Shown in pieces: positions 25,782 through 37,883 of a stretch of 64,000 bases of DNA. The stretch is from Hyphomicrobiales bacterium. GTDB taxonomy: Bacteria; Pseudomonadota; Alphaproteobacteria; Rhizobiales; Rhizobiaceae. The stretch covers positions 42,925 through 106,924 of the forward strand of contig UBMP01000024.1 of the NCBI GenBank assembly GCA_900466575.1, read 5' to 3'. Below the pieces are notes generated by a model. It made no database searches. It had not been told where the DNA came from and was given only the letters and a program-made list of their open reading frames with translations. Positions within the stretch are counted from its first letter, which is position 1. Each line of letters opens with the position of its first letter. The position numbers were made by a program, and so were the translations under genes.

Positions 25782-28079
25782 TCAAACGCTGGCGTTGTAA
25801 GCAGCGATTGCCGCCATGTTGACGATGTCGCTATCCTTGGCGCCGATGGGGACAATCTGCACGGACTTCTCAAGCCCCACCAGGATCGGGCCGATCACTG
25901 TCGAGCCGCCCAGCTCCTGCAACATCTTGGTCGAGATCGAGGCCGAGTGAAAGGCCGGCATGACGAGGACGTTGGCGGTCCCGGAGAGACGGCAGAACGG
26001 ATATTGCTCCATCACCTTCGGGTTCAGCGCCACATCGGCGGCCATCTCGCCGTCATATTCGAAATCGACCCGGCGTCGATCAAGGATCTTCACGGCCTCG
26101 ATGACACGATCCGACCGCTCGCCGGACGGGTGGCCGAAGGTGGAATAGGCGAGCATCGCCACGCGCGGTTCATAACCCAGTCGCCGGGCAATGCCGGCAG
26201 CTTCCTCCGCGATATCGGCGAGCTGCTCCGAATTCGGCATGTCGTGAACGGCGGTGTCGGCAACCAGAACCGTACGGCCACGGGCCAGCACGATGGAAAC
26301 GCCGATCATGCGATGGCCGCTTCTCACGTCGATGCAGCGCTTCACGTCTTCGAGCACGGTCGAATAGTTGCGCGTCGTGCCGGAGACCATGCCGTCGGCA
26401 TCGCCGAGCGCCACCATGCAGGCGGCGAAGTGGTTGCGGTCATTGTTGATGAGGCGCTGAACGTCGCGATAGAGATAGCCCTGCCGCTGGAGGCGCGCAT
26501 AGAGATAGTCCGTATAGGCCTCGTTGCGTGTCGAAAGCCGTGCATTGACGATCTCGATGCCGGGGCGGTTGAGATCGACGCCCGCCTTTTCCGCCGTCTC
26601 GCGCATCTGCTCTTCGCGGCCGAGCAGAATGGCAGTGCCAAGCTGCTGGTTCACATAGGAAAGCGCGGCGCGCATGACCTGTTCTTCCTCGCCCTCGGCA
26701 AAGACCACGCGCTTCGGGTTGCGGCGGACATATTGATAGAGCCGCTGCAAGGTCGAGGCGATGGGGTCGCGCCGCGCGTTCAGTTCGCGGGCGTAAGCCT
26801 CCAGATCGAGGATCGGCTTGCGCGCCACCCCGGATTCCATCGCGGCCTTGGCGACCGCCACCGGGATCGCCGAGATGAGGCGCGGGTCGAACGGCACGGG
26901 GATGATATATTGAGGTCCGAAACGCGGCCGGTTGCCCTGGTAGGCGGCGGCCACATCATCCGGCACGTCGGCTCGGGCGAGATCGGCCAGCGCATTGGCG
27001 GCCGCGATCTTCATGTCGTCGTTGATCGTGGAGGCGCGCACGTCGAGCGCGCCGCGGAAAATGTAAGGGAAGCCCAGAACGTTGTTGACCTGGTTTGGAT
27101 AGTCGGAGCGACCCGTCGCCACGATGGCATCGCCGCGCAGGCGCGCCACATCTTCCGGGGCGATTTCCGGATCGGGGTTGGCCATCGCGAAGATGATCGG
27201 ATTGGGCGCCATCGAAAGCACCATCTCGTCCGTCAGCGCGCCCTTACTGGACAGGCCAAAGAAGACATCCGCGCCGACCATGGCTTCTTTCAGCGAGCGG
27301 CGGTCGGTCTTGATCGCATGCGCCGACTTCCACTGGTTCATGCCCTCGGTGCGGCCCTGATAGATCACACCCTTGGTGTCGCAGAGGGTGACGTTTTCGG
27401 GGGAAAAACCCATGGACTTGATGAGTTCGATACAGGCAATCGCCGCAGCGCCCGCGCCATTGCAGACGAGTTTCGTCGTCTTGAAGTCGCGCCCGGTCAG
27501 CGCCAGCGCGTTGATGAGGCCGGCGGCGGCGATGATGGCGGTGCCGTGCTGGTCGTCATGGAAGACCGGGATATCCATGATCTCGCGCAGCCGCTGCTCG
27601 ATGATGAAGCATTCCGGCGCCTTGATGTCTTCCAGATTGATGCCGCCGAAGGAGGGCCCGAGGAAGCGCACGCAATTGATGAACTCGTCCGGGTCCTCCG
27701 TGTCGACTTCGAGGTCGATGGAATCGACATCGGCGAAGCGCTTGAAGAGGACGGACTTGCCTTCCATGACCGGCTTCGACGCCAGCGCGCCGAGATTGCC
27801 GAGGCCGAGGATGGCCGTGCCGTTCGAAATGACGGCGACCATGTTGCCGCGCGTCGTGTAATCATAGGCGCGTGAAGGATCGTCGGCGATGGCCTTGACC
27901 GGCACGGCAACGCCCGGCGAATAGGCAAGCGACAGGTCGCGCTGCGTCGCCATGGGTTTGGTCGGTGCGATTTCGAGCTTGCCGGGGCGTCCGCGCGCGT
28001 GAAAATCGAGCGCTTCCTGTTCCGTGACGGACGCGAGATTGCGCGTGCCCTTATCCTTGCTCTTATCGTTGCCGGCCAT
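25782..28079 (-). CDS. maeB: NADP-dependent malic enzyme with C-terminal phosphotransacetylase-like domain
   Basis: A 765-residue hybrid enzyme that decarboxylates malate to pyruvate, yielding NADPH; the length matches rhizobial Tme (about 764 aa). The malic domain (residues 1-430) holds YSPGVAVPVKAIADDP, FHDDQHGTAIIAAAGLINAL and the NAD(P) site NGAGAAAIACIELIKSMG. The remainder (from about 440) is a Pta-like domain (RVVFAEGEEEQVMRAALSYV, GMVSGTTRNYSTVLEDV) that is regulatory, binding acetyl-CoA, and not thought to be catalytic. Divergent from mutS over a 100-nt gap, the standard order in rhizobia. Confidence 0.97.
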   Translation of the reverse strand: MAGNDKSKDKGTRNLASVTEQEALDFHARGRPGKLEIAPTKPMATQRDLSLAYSPGVAVPVKAIADDPSRAYDYTTRGNMVAVISNGTAILGLGNLGALASKPVMEGKSVLFKRFADVDSIDLEVDTEDPDEFINCVRFLGPSFGGINLEDIKAPECFIIEQRLREIMDIPVFHDDQHGTAIIAAAGLINALALTGRDFKTTKLVCNGAGAAAIACIELIKSMGFSPENVTLCDTKGVIYQGRTEGMNQWKSAHAIKTDRRSLKEAMVGADVFFGLSSKGALTDEMVLSMAPNPIIFAMANPDPEIAPEDVARLRGDAIVATGRSDYPNQVNNVLGFPYIFRGALDVRASTINDDMKIAAANALADLARADVPDDVAAAYQGNRPRFGPQYIIPVPFDPRLISAIPVAVAKAAMESGVARKPILDLEAYARELNARRDPIASTLQRLYQYVRRNPKRVVFAEGEEEQVMRAALSYVNQQLGTAILLGREEQMRETAEKAGVDLNRPGIEIVNARLSTRNEAYTDYLYARLQRQGYLYRDVQRLINNDRNHFAACMVALGDADGMVSGTTRNYSTVLEDVKRCIDVRSGHRMIGVSIVLARGRTVLVADTAVHDMPNSEQLADIAEEAAGIARRLGYEPRVAMLAYSTFGHPSGERSDRVIEAVKILDRRRVDFEYDGEMAADVALNPKVMEQYPFCRLSGTANVLVMPAFHSASISTKMLQELGGSTVIGPILVGLEKSVQIVPIGAKDSDIVNMAAIAAYNASV

Positions 28080-28179
28080 GTTTCCTCACCTTTTTACACG
28101 GGCGGCCTTGTGGCCCCCTCTTCATTATCCTTTATAGTTCGCCGACCCGACTTCAGATCTCTAGACCAACCCTCCTACC

Positions 28180-30921
28180 ATGGTGGCCATCATTTCCGAT
28201 CATCGTCAAACCGTGCTCACCGCAGAGTTACTGGCATCGGAGGAGAGCCGTCAATCGGCCACGCCGATGATGGAGCAATATATCGAGATCAAGGCCAACA
28301 ATCCGGGCTCCTTGCTTTTCTACCGGATGGGCGACTTTTACGAGCTGTTCTTCGAGGACGCCGTGGACGCTTCGCGGGCGCTTGGCATCACGCTGACCAA
28401 GCGTGGCCAGCACATGGGCCTCGACATTCCGATGTGCGGCGTGCCGATCCATGCGGCCGACGATTACCTGCAGAAACTGATCTCGCTCGGCTTCCGCGTC
28501 GCCGTCTGCGAGCAGGTGGAAGACCCGGCGGAAGCGAAGAAGCGCGGCTCGAAATCCGTCGTGCGCCGCGATGTCATCCGCCTCGTGACGCCCGGCACGC
28601 TGACCGAGGAAAAGCTGCTTTCGCCGTCGGAGTCCAACTATCTGATGGCGCTCGCCCGCATCAAGGGTGGGTCAGAGCCGGCTTACGCGATCGCATGGAT
28701 CGATATCTCGACCGGCGTCTTTCGCCTTGCCGAAACGGCGCGCGAGCGCATGCTGGCAGATATTCTCCGCATCGATCCAAAGGAACTGATCCTCGCCGAT
28801 CAGGTCTTCCACGATCCGGACCTTCGCCCGGTCATGGATGTGCTCGGGCGCACGGCCGTCCCGCAGCCACAGGTGCTTTTCGACAGCGCGACCGCCGAGA
28901 ACCGCCTCGCCCGCTATTTCGATGTCGGCACGCTCGACGGGTTCGGCACCTTCACCCGCGCCGAGATTGCCGCTGCTGCCGCAGCGGTCGCCTATGTCGA
29001 GAAGACACAGATCGATGCGCGCCCGCCACTCGGCCGGCCGGAGCGCGAAAGCACCGCCTCGACCCTCTTTATCGACCCGGCCACCCGCGCCAATCTCGAG
29101 CTTGCCCGCACGCTTTCCGGCAGCCGCGATGGCTCGCTGCTGAAATCCATCGACCGCACCGTCACAGGTGGCGGGGCGCGGCTGCTGGCCGAACGGCTGA
29201 TGTCGCCGCTGACCGATCCGGATGCGATCAACATGCGGCTCGACAGCGTCGCCTGGCTGATGGACGCCACGGTGCTGACGGACGATCTGCGCGACGATCT
29301 CAAGCATGCACCGGACATGACGCGCGCGCTGTCTCGTCTGGCGCTCGGGCGCGGCGGCCCGCGCGATCTCGGTGCGTTGAGGCAAGGCTTGCAGGCCTCG
29401 CGCATGATCGCCGCCCGGCTGGAGCGCGAAATCCTGCCGCCTGAGCTTTTGGATGCGCAGAACGCCCTTCAGGAACTGCCCGTCAATCTTGCTGCTGAAC
29501 TGGAAGCCGTGCTGGGCGACGAACTCCCGCTTCTGAAACGCGATGGCGGCTTCGTCCGCGCCGGCGCGATTGCCGAACTCGATGAGGTTCGGGCGCTGCG
29601 CGACCAGTCGCGGCAGGTGATCGCCGGTCTTCAACTCGACTATATCGAGGAAACCGGCATCAAGTCGCTGAAGATCAAGTACAACAATGTACTCGGCTAT
29701 TTTATCGAAGTGACAGCCGGCAATGCCGGTGCGATGACGGACACGAACGAGGGCCGCGCCCGCTTCATCCATCGCCAGACCATGGCCAATGCCATGCGCT
29801 TCACCACGACCGAACTTGCGGAACTCGAAAGCAAGATCGCCAATGCCGCCGACCGCGCGCTCACGATGGAGCTTGAGGCCTTCGACAAGTTGACGACCCT
29901 CGTCGTCTCGCATGCCGAAGCGATCAAGGCGGCGGCGCGGGCCCTCTCGATTATCGACGTTTCCGCCGGGCTTGCCACGCTTGCCGGCGAACAGGGCTAT
30001 TGCCGGCCCATGGTGGATGACAGCAATGCCTTCGCCATCGTCGCCGGCCGCCATCCGGTCGTCGAGCAGGCGCTGCGCCGGCAGTCGGCGGAGCCTTTTG
30101 TCGCCAATGATTGCGATCTCTCTCCGCCGAAGGGCGCTAAGGATGGGGCGATCTGGCTGCTGACCGGCCCCAACATGGGCGGTAAGTCGACCTTTCTCCG
30201 GCAGGCGGCGCTGATTGCCATCATGGCGCAGATGGGCTCCTTCGTGCCCGCAGGTTCTGCCCGCATCGGCGTGGTCGACCGGCTTTTCTCCCGCGTCGGT
30301 GCCTCCGATGATCTGGCGCGCGGCCGCTCGACCTTCATGGTCGAGATGGTCGAAACGGCGGCGATCCTCAATCAGGCGACCGAGCGCTCGCTGGTGATCC
30401 TCGACGAAATCGGGCGCGGCACCGCGACCTTCGACGGTCTTTCCATTGCCTGGGCGGCGGTCGAGCACCTGCATGAGGTCAACCGCTGCCGTGGCCTCTT
30501 CGCCACGCATTTCCACGAGCTGACGGTTCTCTCCGAAAAGCTCGGCCGCCTTTCCAATGCGACGATGAAGGTGCGCGAATGGAAGGGCGAGGTCATCTTC
30601 CTGCATGAAGCGGGGCCGGGTGCGGCAGACCGCTCCTATGGCATCCAGGTCGCCCGTCTTGCCGGCCTGCCCGCCGCCGTGGTCGCTCGCGCCAAGGACG
30701 TGCTGGCGCGGCTCGAAGACACCGCGCGAAAATCGCCTGCCAGCCAGCTGATCGATGACCTGCCGCTCTTCAAGGTTGCTGCCAAGCAGGTCGAGGAGAG
30801 CCGGCACGCGGGTCCGTCCAAGGTCGAGGAGACGTTGGCCGCGCTCGACCTCGATGATATGACGCCGCGCGAGGCGCTCGAAGCGCTGTACGCGTTGAAG
30901 AAAGAACTTCGCAAGGCTTGA
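28180..30921 (+). CDS. mutS: DNA mismatch repair protein MutS
   Basis: A 913-residue mismatch-recognition ATPase. The mismatch-contacting Phe-x-Glu is in [11 protein letters not shown] (about 51-61). The connector, lever and clamp domains follow. The ABC-type ATPase has Walker [10 protein letters not shown] (about 663-671), [14 protein letters not shown] signature, Walker [12 protein letters not shown] and FATHFHEL. The N-terminus before residue 30 is not well conserved, so a start downstream of 28180 cannot be excluded; no strong ribosome-binding site is visible there. mutL is not in the window. Confidence 0.97.
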   Translation: MVAIISDHRQTVLTAELLASEESRQSATPMMEQYIEIKANNPGSLLFYRMGDFYELFFEDAVDASRALGITLTKRGQHMGLDIPMCGVPIHAADDYLQKLISLGFRVAVCEQVEDPAEAKKRGSKSVVRRDVIRLVTPGTLTEEKLLSPSESNYLMALARIKGGSEPAYAIAWIDISTGVFRLAETARERMLADILRIDPKELILADQVFHDPDLRPVMDVLGRTAVPQPQVLFDSATAENRLARYFDVGTLDGFGTFTRAEIAAAAAAVAYVEKTQIDARPPLGRPERESTASTLFIDPATRANLELARTLSGSRDGSLLKSIDRTVTGGGARLLAERLMSPLTDPDAINMRLDSVAWLMDATVLTDDLRDDLKHAPDMTRALSRLALGRGGPRDLGALRQGLQASRMIAARLEREILPPELLDAQNALQELPVNLAAELEAVLGDELPLLKRDGGFVRAGAIAELDEVRALRDQSRQVIAGLQLDYIEETGIKSLKIKYNNVLGYFIEVTAGNAGAMTDTNEGRARFIHRQTMANAMRFTTTELAELESKIANAADRALTMELEAFDKLTTLVVSHAEAIKAAARALSIIDVSAGLATLAGEQGYCRPMVDDSNAFAIVAGRHPVVEQALRRQSAEPFVANDCDLSPPKGAKDGAIWLLTGPNMGGKSTFLRQAALIAIMAQMGSFVPAGSARIGVVDRLFSRVGASDDLARGRSTFMVEMVETAAILNQATERSLVILDEIGRGTATFDGLSIAWAAVEHLHEVNRCRGLFATHFHELTVLSEKLGRLSNATMKVREWKGEVIFLHEAGPGAADRSYGIQVARLAGLPAAVVARAKDVLARLEDTARKSPASQLIDDLPLFKVAAKQVEESRHAGPSKVEETLAALDLDDMTPREALEALYALKKELRKA

Positions 30922-31010
30922 GCGTTATACCTGTCACTTCGACATAAAAGCGCCTATAGAGCCGGCTGAATCGTCAGTTGCTTCGCGCGAAACAGGGAAT
31001 CAACGCTGCA

Positions 31011-33848
31011 ATGGATGTCCGCAATCCGGAACATGCCGATCTTCTCGACTGGAAGGCCCTGAAGTCGCAATGCGATTTCATCGCGAGCCGCCAGGCCGAA
31101 AACGCGGCCGCGACCCGCACCGCTCTTCTGGCTGCCATCAAGGAAGCCAATGCCAAGGGCCGCGCCCGCGCCGAAGAACTGCTGATGGCCGATGGCGGCG
31201 GACTTGCCTGCGCCATGCGGATTTCCCGTCTGCAGGACCATATCATCACCATCCTGCACGATTTCGCGCTGAACCACGTTTTCAACGCCTCGAACACGCC
31301 GGAAGCCTCGCGGCTTGGCGTCGCCGCCGTCGGTGGCTACGGACGCGGCACGCTGGCGCCGGGCTCGGATATCGACCTTCTCTTCCTGCTGCCCGCCAAG
31401 AAGCCCGCCTGGGTCGAGCCGGCGATCGAATTCATTCTCTATATCCTTTGGGACATGGGCCTGAAGGTCGGCCATGCGACACGCACGGTGGAAGAGTGCA
31501 TTCGCCTGTCCAAGACCGACATGACGATCCGCACCGCGATCCTCGAGGCACGCTATATCTGTGGCCAGCGGGCTCTACTGGGCGAGCTTGAAACCCGCTT
31601 CGACAACGAAGTGGTACGCAATTCCGGGCCGCAATTCATTGCCGCAAAGCTTGCCGAACGCGACGAGCGCCACCGCAAGAGCGGCGACACGCGCTATCTG
31701 GTTGAGCCCAACGTCAAGGAAGGCAAGGGCGGGCTTCGCGACCTGCACACGCTGTTCTGGATCTCGAAATATTATTATCGCGTGCGCAACACCGAGGATC
31801 TGGTGAAGCTCGGCGTGCTGTCGCGCTCGGAATTCCGGCTGTTCGAGAAATGCGACGATTTCCTCTGGGCCGTGCGCTGCCACATGCATTTCCTGACGGG
31901 GAAAAGCGAGGAACGCCTCTCCTTCGATATCCAGCCGGATATCGCCCGCCGCCTCGACTACCATGACCGGCCTGGCCTGACCGCCGTCGAGCGTTTCATG
32001 AAGCATTACTTCTGGATGGCGAAGAATGTCGGCGATCTGACGCGCATTCTCTGCGCGACTCTGGAAGAGCAGCAGGCCAAGGATGCGCCGGGCCTGACCA
32101 ATGTCATCAGCCGCTTCGCCAACCGTCCGCGCAAGATTGCCGGCTCGCCGCAATTCGTCGAGGATCGCGGCCGCATCGCGCTTGCCAGTCCCGATGTCTT
32201 CAGGGAAGACCCGGTGAACCTCCTCCGCTTTTTCCATGTCGCGGAAATGAAGGAGCTGGAATATCACCCGGATGCGCTCAGCCGCATCACCCGCTCTCTG
32301 TCGCTGATCGACAACGGCTTGCGCGACAACGAGGCCGCCAACGCGATCTTTCTGTCGATCCTCACCTCGCACAAGAACCCGGCGATGACGCTGCGGCGCA
32401 TGAATGAGGCTGGCGTGCTCGGCCGCTTCCTGCCCGAGTTCGGCAAGATCGTCTCGATGATGCAGTTCAACATGTATCACCATTATACGGTGGACGAGCA
32501 TCTGCTGCGCACGGTCGAGACTGTGGCCTCCATCGAGGCGGGGCGCGACAAGGATATCAATCCGCTTGCGGTTTCGCTCTTTCCGTCCATCGAGGATCGA
32601 CCTGTCATCTATGTGGCGGCCCTGCTCCACGATGTCGCCAAGGGACGACCGGAAGATCATTCGACCGCCGGGGCCAAGGTCGCCCGCAAGCTCTGCCCGC
32701 GTCTCGGCATGACGCCGAAGCAGACGGAACTCGTCGCCTGGCTGATCGAGGAACATCTGACGATGTCGATGGTGGCGCAGACGCGCGACCTCAACGACCG
32801 CAAGACGATCATGGACTTTGCCGAGCGCGTCCAGTCGCTCGAACGCCTGCGCCTTCTCCTCATCCTCACCGTCGCCGATATCCGCGCAGTCGGGCCCGGG
32901 GTCTGGAACGGCTGGAAGGGCCAGTTGCTGCGCACGCTTTACTACGAAACGGAGCTGCAGCTGACCGGCGGCTTCTCGGAAGTCTCTCGCAAGGAGCGCG
33001 CCGCCGCCGCCCGTATCCGTCTCGCCGAAGCGCTGGATGGCTGGAGCCAGAAGGATCGCAAGACCTATTCCAAGCTCCATTACGAGCCCTACCTCCTCAG
33101 CGTCTCGCTGGAAGACCAGATCCGTCACGCCGGCTTCATCCGGGATGCAGACAAGGCCGGCAAGGCGCTTGCGACCATGGTGCGCACGCGCTCCTTCCAT
33201 TCGATCACCGAGATCACGGTTCTGGCGCCTGACCATCCCCGACTGCTTGCGATCATCACCGGATCCTGCGCGGCGGCCGGGGCGAACATTGCCGACGCGA
33301 ACATCTTCACGACCGCCGACGGCCGCGGGCTCGACACGATCATGATCAACCGCGAGTTCAAGAACGACGAGGACGAGATCCGTCGTGCCACCTCCATCGG
33401 CAAGTTGATCGAGGATGTTCTGGCCGGCCAGAAACGCGTCCCCGAAGTGATTGCGATCCGCCACAAGGGCAAGAAGCGCAATACCGCATTCACGATCGCA
33501 CCCGCCGTCACGATGTCCAATACGCTGTCCAACAAGTTCACCGTGCTGGAACTGGAATGCCTCGACCGGCCGGGCCTGCTGTACGAAATCACCTCGGTGC
33601 TGTCCGACCTTTCTCTCGACATTGCCTCCGCCCACATCACGACATTCGGTGAAAAGGTCATCGATACGTTCTACGTGACCGACCTTGTGGGACAGAAGGT
33701 CACCAACGAGAACCGCCAGGCCAATATCACGGCCCGTGTGAAGGCGGTTCTGGCGGAACAGGAAGACGAAGCCCGCAGCGGCATGCCCTCCGGCATCATT
33801 GCTCCGCCGCCGATCCGCGGGGTCAAGAAGTCGAGACCCGGCGCATGA
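31011..33848 (+). CDS. glnD: [Protein-PII] uridylyltransferase/uridylyl-removing enzyme
   Basis: A 945-residue glutamine sensor that uridylylates PII proteins (GlnB/GlnK) under nitrogen limitation and removes UMP when glutamine is plentiful. The nucleotidyltransferase domain shows [20 protein letters not shown]. The HD domain shows [14 protein letters not shown] and is the UMP-removing site. Two C-terminal ACT domains ([20 protein letters not shown] and [20 protein letters not shown]) bind glutamine. The ATG at 31011 ([13 protein letters not shown]) fits the usual length; a TTG at 30978 would extend it by 11 residues. The stop overlaps the murJ start (ATGA). Confidence 0.97.
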   Translation: MDVRNPEHADLLDWKALKSQCDFIASRQAENAAATRTALLAAIKEANAKGRARAEELLMADGGGLACAMRISRLQDHIITILHDFALNHVFNASNTPEASRLGVAAVGGYGRGTLAPGSDIDLLFLLPAKKPAWVEPAIEFILYILWDMGLKVGHATRTVEECIRLSKTDMTIRTAILEARYICGQRALLGELETRFDNEVVRNSGPQFIAAKLAERDERHRKSGDTRYLVEPNVKEGKGGLRDLHTLFWISKYYYRVRNTEDLVKLGVLSRSEFRLFEKCDDFLWAVRCHMHFLTGKSEERLSFDIQPDIARRLDYHDRPGLTAVERFMKHYFWMAKNVGDLTRILCATLEEQQAKDAPGLTNVISRFANRPRKIAGSPQFVEDRGRIALASPDVFREDPVNLLRFFHVAEMKELEYHPDALSRITRSLSLIDNGLRDNEAANAIFLSILTSHKNPAMTLRRMNEAGVLGRFLPEFGKIVSMMQFNMYHHYTVDEHLLRTVETVASIEAGRDKDINPLAVSLFPSIEDRPVIYVAALLHDVAKGRPEDHSTAGAKVARKLCPRLGMTPKQTELVAWLIEEHLTMSMVAQTRDLNDRKTIMDFAERVQSLERLRLLLILTVADIRAVGPGVWNGWKGQLLRTLYYETELQLTGGFSEVSRKERAAAARIRLAEALDGWSQKDRKTYSKLHYEPYLLSVSLEDQIRHAGFIRDADKAGKALATMVRTRSFHSITEITVLAPDHPRLLAIITGSCAAAGANIADANIFTTADGRGLDTIMINREFKNDEDEIRRATSIGKLIEDVLAGQKRVPEVIAIRHKGKKRNTAFTIAPAVTMSNTLSNKFTVLELECLDRPGLLYEITSVLSDLSLDIASAHITTFGEKVIDTFYVTDLVGQKVTNENRQANITARVKAVLAEQEDEARSGMPSGIIAPPPIRGVKKSRPGA

Positions 33849-35437
33849 GCCTTTTCAAGAAATTCGTCACGGTGGGCGGTGGTACGCTCGGCAGCCGTCT
33901 CATGGGTTTTGCTCGCGAAACGCTGATGGCGGCGGCGCTCGGCACCGGCCCGATGGCCGAAGCCTTCTATGCCGCCTTCAAGCTTCCGAACCTCTTCCGC
34001 CGGCTCTTTGCGGAGGGTGCGTTCAATGCCGCCTTCGTGCCGCTTTTCGCCAAGGAAATCGAGGCGGGCGGCATTGACGGGGCCAAGCGCTTCTCCGAAG
34101 AGGTCTTCGGCGTTCTCTTCACCGTTCTCCTCGCTCTGACCGTGGTCATGGAACTTGCCATGCCGCTGCTGATGCGAACGATCATCGCGCCGGGCTTCGA
34201 GGGCGACAAATATGATATCACCGTGCGTCTCGCGGTGATCATGTTCCCCTATCTCGCCTGCATGTCGCTGACCGCGATGCTGTCGGGCATGCTGAATTCG
34301 CTACACCATTATCTCGCTGCAGCCATCGCGCCCATCTTCTTCAACGTTGCGATGATTGCGGCGTTGGCCTACGGCATCTGGATCAAGGCGGATGCGGTCT
34401 CCATCGCCTACTATCTTTCTTATGCAGTTCTGGTCGCGGGCATCCTGCAGATGCTGGTCCTTTACGTCGGCGTACGCCACGCCGGCATGTCGATCGCCTT
34501 TCGCCGTCCGCATATCACGCCAAACGTCAAGCGCCTGCTCCTGCTGGCGCTGCCGGCCGCCGTCACCGGGGGTGTCACGCAGATCAACCTGATCATCGGC
34601 CAGGCTGTCGCCTCCATGAAAGATGGAGCCATTGCCTCGCTGCAATATGCCGACCGGATCTATCAACTGCCGCTCGGCGTCGTCGGTGTCGCTGTCGGTG
34701 TCGTGCTCCTGCCGGAACTCGCCCGCGCGCTGAAGAGCGGCCACATGGTCGAGGCGGAGAGCCTGCAGAACCGATCGATCGAATTCGTGCTGTTCCTGAC
34801 GCTGCCCGCCGCCGCGGGCATTTTTGCGCTCTCGGACGAGATCATCCGCCTCGTTTACGAGCGCGGTGCGTTTCATCCCGAGGCGACCGTGACGGTTGCC
34901 GCAGTGCTGACGCTCTTCGGCTTCGGCCTACCCGGCTTCGTGCTCAACAAGGCCCTGACGCCCGGCTTTTTTGCCCGCGAAGACACGAAGACGCCGATGC
35001 GCTTCACCATGATTTCGGTCGTCCTCAACAGCGTGCTTGCCATCTCGCTCTTTCCCTTCTTTGCCGAGCGCGGCATCGCCGCGGCGGAATCGATTGCTGG
35101 CTGGCTCTCGACCATCATGCTTTTCGTGTCGCTCACCCGTCGCGGACATTTGAATATTGAACGCGCTCTGGTGAGCCGGGCGATCCGCATGGTGGTCGCC
35201 TCTGTGATCATGGCCGTTGCCGCGCATTATATGGCCGCGCATTTCTCCGGCTACCTGCATTCCGGAAGCCACGCGTTGACGCAGGCCGCGGTGCTCCTGC
35301 CAATCGTCTTTGCCTCTTTCGCGCTCTATCTCGTTATCGTCTTTGCGATCGGCGGCGCGGATATCGGCATGATCCGGCGCAACATCAAGCGCCGCGGCAA
35401 GGCAACACCTGCTGCAATTCCCGACGATCCGACTTGA
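33845..35437 (+). CDS. murJ: Lipid II flippase MurJ
   Basis: A 530-residue inner-membrane MOP-superfamily protein with about 14 hydrophobic segments that flips lipid II for peptidoglycan synthesis. Diagnostic blocks are [23 protein letters not shown] at the N-terminus, [22 protein letters not shown] and [20 protein letters not shown]. It overlaps glnD by 4 nt, indicating coupled translation, an arrangement conserved in rhizobia. The C-terminal tail is basic and hydrophilic. Confidence 0.96.
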   Translation: MSLFKKFVTVGGGTLGSRLMGFARETLMAAALGTGPMAEAFYAAFKLPNLFRRLFAEGAFNAAFVPLFAKEIEAGGIDGAKRFSEEVFGVLFTVLLALTVVMELAMPLLMRTIIAPGFEGDKYDITVRLAVIMFPYLACMSLTAMLSGMLNSLHHYLAAAIAPIFFNVAMIAALAYGIWIKADAVSIAYYLSYAVLVAGILQMLVLYVGVRHAGMSIAFRRPHITPNVKRLLLLALPAAVTGGVTQINLIIGQAVASMKDGAIASLQYADRIYQLPLGVVGVAVGVVLLPELARALKSGHMVEAESLQNRSIEFVLFLTLPAAAGIFALSDEIIRLVYERGAFHPEATVTVAAVLTLFGFGLPGFVLNKALTPGFFAREDTKTPMRFTMISVVLNSVLAISLFPFFAERGIAAAESIAGWLSTIMLFVSLTRRGHLNIERALVSRAIRMVVASVIMAVAAHYMAAHFSGYLHSGSHALTQAAVLLPIVFASFALYLVIVFAIGGADIGMIRRNIKRRGKATPAAIPDDPT

Positions 35438-35543
35438 TCGCACGGGCTGCGCAGGCTATTGCGCGGCCTGAACGGGCGCTTGGCCCACTTCCAGAATTTT
35501 GGTCAGACGCGGGCCTTCCAACCGCCCGCACGAGAGGACAATC

Positions 35544-36605
35544 ATGAAACAGTTCCAGCCGCTCGTTTTCTCCGGCGTTCAACCCACCGGCAACCTGCAT
35601 CTCGGCAATTATCTCGGCGCGATCCGCAAGTTCGTGGCGTTGCAGGAAAAAAACGACTGCATCTATTGCGTGGTCGATATGCATGCCTTGACCGCGCAGC
35701 TCGTCCATGAGGACCTGAAGGAACAGACGCGCTCTATCGCCGCCGCCTTCATCGCGTCCGGCATCGATCCGACGAAGCATATTGTCTTCAACCAGTCGAA
35801 GGTCGCCGCCCACGCGGAACTGGCCTGGATTTTCAACTGCGTGGCGCGCATGGGCTGGATGAACCGCATGACGCAGTTCAAGGACAAGGCCGGCAAGGAC
35901 GCGGAAAAGGCGTCGCTCGGCCTGCTCGCCTATCCGAGCCTCATGGCCGCCGACATTCTCCTCTACCGCGCCACCCATGTGCCGGTCGGCGACGACCAGA
36001 AGCAGCATCTGGAACTGACGCGCGACATCGCCCAGAAGTTCAACCTCGACTTCACGACGCAGATCCACAAGTCGGGAACAGGCATCGACATCAAGGTCGG
36101 CGATGAGCCGGTCCATGCCTATTTCCCGATGGTCGAGCCGCTGATCGACGGTCCGGCACCTCGCGTCATGAGCTTGCGCGACGGCACCAAGAAAATGTCG
36201 AAGTCCGACCCCTCCGACCTTTCGCGCATCAATCTGATGGACGATTCGGAGACGATCGCGAAGAAGATCAAGAAGGCCAAGACCGACCCGGACGGCTTGC
36301 CGAGCGAAACGGGTGGCCTGGCTGGCCGGCCCGAGGCGGACAATCTCGTTGGCATTTACGCGGCCCTTTCCGACATGTCCAAGGTGGATGTGCTGAAGGA
36401 ATTCGGCGGCCAGCAGTTTTCGGCCTTCAAGCCGGCGCTCGCCGATCTCGCGGTCTCGGTTCTCGCCCCGATCAATGCCGAGATGCGCCGCCTGATGGCT
36501 TCGACCGACCATATCGACGCGATCCTGAAGGACGGGGGCGAACGTGCCGCCGCCCGCGCCGCCGTCACGATGGCAGAAGTGCGCGACATCGTCGGCTTCC
36601 TCTGA
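35544..36605 (+). CDS. trpS: Tryptophanyl-tRNA synthetase
   Basis: A 353-residue class I aminoacyl-tRNA synthetase. The start at 35544 ([16 protein letters not shown]) has AGAGGA upstream and gives the usual N-terminus. The HIGH-equivalent is HLGN in [13 protein letters not shown] (about 14-26) and the KMSKS loop is intact near residues 215-220 (KKMSKSD). [10 protein letters not shown] and [19 protein letters not shown] are typical of bacterial TrpRS. It lies 106 nt after murJ, a conserved neighbour. Confidence 0.97.
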   Translation: MKQFQPLVFSGVQPTGNLHLGNYLGAIRKFVALQEKNDCIYCVVDMHALTAQLVHEDLKEQTRSIAAAFIASGIDPTKHIVFNQSKVAAHAELAWIFNCVARMGWMNRMTQFKDKAGKDAEKASLGLLAYPSLMAADILLYRATHVPVGDDQKQHLELTRDIAQKFNLDFTTQIHKSGTGIDIKVGDEPVHAYFPMVEPLIDGPAPRVMSLRDGTKKMSKSDPSDLSRINLMDDSETIAKKIKKAKTDPDGLPSETGGLAGRPEADNLVGIYAALSDMSKVDVLKEFGGQQFSAFKPALADLAVSVLAPINAEMRRLMASTDHIDAILKDGGERAAARAAVTMAEVRDIVGFL

Positions 36606-36684
36606 GAAACCGGCTATCCGGTTGAGCAGCGCCCCGCAGTTTTGACAGCTTGCGGGGCGGGCGCGCAAATGGCATTGTCTCGCC

Positions 36685-37176
36685 ATGGTTTCAAGACGCC
36701 TATCCCGCCTCGAAGGTCACCGCCGCAAATTCATGGCCGTGGTGGACCAGACGCCCGAATGCAGCCGGGCGGTACTTTACGCAGGCTATCGCGCCCGCAA
36801 TACCAGCGGCGGCGTCGTTTTGATGTTTATCGTTCCCCAGCAGGATTTTCAGCAATGGCTAGGTGTCGGCGACATCATGCGGGAAGAGGCGATGGAAGAG
36901 GCCAATGCCGCGCTCGCCAAGACCGCCCAGTTCATCCGCGAGAAGGTCGGAATCGAGCCTGAATTGGTGATTCGCGAGGGCCAGCCGGTGGAACAGATCC
37001 ACGCGCTGATCGAGGAGGACCGCGATATCGCCATTCTCGTGCTTGCCTCCGGCTCGACCAAGGAGGGGCCCGGACCCCTGGTGTCCTCCGTGGCCGGGCG
37101 CTCCGCCGCTTTCCCTATTCCCGTCACGGTCATCCCCGATGCGCTGAGCGACGAAGAGATCGAAGCGCTTTCTTGA
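36685..37176 (+). CDS. Universal stress protein (UspA family)
   Basis: A 163-residue single Usp domain. After a short basic N-terminus the fold begins KFMAVVDQTPECSRAVLYA. The ATP-binding signature is in LVLASGSTKEGPGPLVSSVAG-FPIPVTVIP, which approximates the G-2x-G-9x-G(S/T) motif and suggests nucleotide binding. Function in rhizobia is generally unknown. It sits between trpS and nfu, its usual position. Confidence 0.9.
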   Translation: MVSRRLSRLEGHRRKFMAVVDQTPECSRAVLYAGYRARNTSGGVVLMFIVPQQDFQQWLGVGDIMREEAMEEANAALAKTAQFIREKVGIEPELVIREGQPVEQIHALIEEDRDIAILVLASGSTKEGPGPLVSSVAGRSAAFPIPVTVIPDALSDEEIEALS

Positions 37177-37309
37177 GTTTCTGAGAAAAGTTTTTTTCGC
37201 TATAAGGACTTTTGACAGCTCCACGGGCTTGATCGCCTTTCGCGATAGGCCTATTTTGGAAGCATTCTAAAGAGATTGTGCCGCGCGCATGGCGGCGACG
37301 GAGACCGGC

Positions 37310-37873
37310 ATGTTTATCCAGACCGAAGCAACCCCGAACCCCGCAACGCTGAAGTTCCTGCCCGGCAAGGTGGTTCTGCAGGAAGGAACGGCGGATTTCC
37401 GCAGTGCCGACGAAGCTGCCGCCTCGCCGCTCGCTGCTCGCCTCTTCGGGATTCCGGGCGTGACGGGCGTCTTCTTCGGATATGATTTCGTCACTGTGAC
37501 CAAGGAAGATCAGGAATGGGCGCATCTGAAGCCCGCCATTCTCGGCTCCATCATGGAGCATTTCATGTCTGGCGCGCCCGTCATGGGCGGTGCCAACACG
37601 GCTGAGGCGACCGACCCGTCGGGTGAATTCTATAATGAGGGCGACGAGATCATCGTCAAGACGATCAAGGAACTGCTGGAAACCCGCGTGCGCCCGGCAG
37701 TGGCCCAGGACGGCGGCGACATCACCTTCCGCGGCTTCCGCGACGGCAAGGTCTTCCTCAACATGAAGGGCTCCTGCGCTGGCTGCCCCTCTTCCACCGC
37801 CACGCTGAAGCACGGTGTGCAGAACCTGCTGCGCCATTTCATTCCGGAAGTGCAGGAAGTCGAGGCCGTCTGA
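37310..37873 (+). CDS. NifU-family Fe-S cluster carrier (Nfu type)
   Basis: A 187-residue Fe-S scaffold/carrier of the eukaryotic-Nfu1 type. The N-terminal Nfu_N domain starts MFIQTEATPNPATLKFLPG. The C-terminal NifU domain has the cluster-binding CxxC in MKGSCAGCPSS (about 155-158), plus VRPAVAQDGGDITFRGF. The start at 37310 was chosen because it matches the conserved MFIQTExTPNP N-terminus. It delivers [4Fe-4S] clusters to apo-proteins. tsaB begins 10 nt after its stop. Confidence 0.95.
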   Translation: MFIQTEATPNPATLKFLPGKVVLQEGTADFRSADEAAASPLAARLFGIPGVTGVFFGYDFVTVTKEDQEWAHLKPAILGSIMEHFMSGAPVMGGANTAEATDPSGEFYNEGDEIIVKTIKELLETRVRPAVAQDGGDITFRGFRDGKVFLNMKGSCAGCPSSTATLKHGVQNLLRHFIPEVQEVEAV

Positions 37874-37883
37874 GGCCTCGGAA

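Noticed and set aside
25947..27875. 642-codon plus-strand frame opposite maeB
   Set aside because: Antisense shadow of a highly conserved gene in high-GC DNA; Arg/His/Gly-rich translation with no domain.
28672..30807. 711-codon minus-strand frame opposite mutS
   Set aside because: Shadow of mutS, which has complete catalytic motifs on the other strand.
31575..33635. 686-codon minus-strand frame opposite glnD
   Set aside because: Shadow; translation lacks any recognisable fold while glnD is complete.
36629..36658. GC hairpin after trpS as terminator
   Set aside because: The stem is good (CGCCCCGCA/TGCGGGGCG), but no T-tract follows and the loop is long; termination is unsupported.
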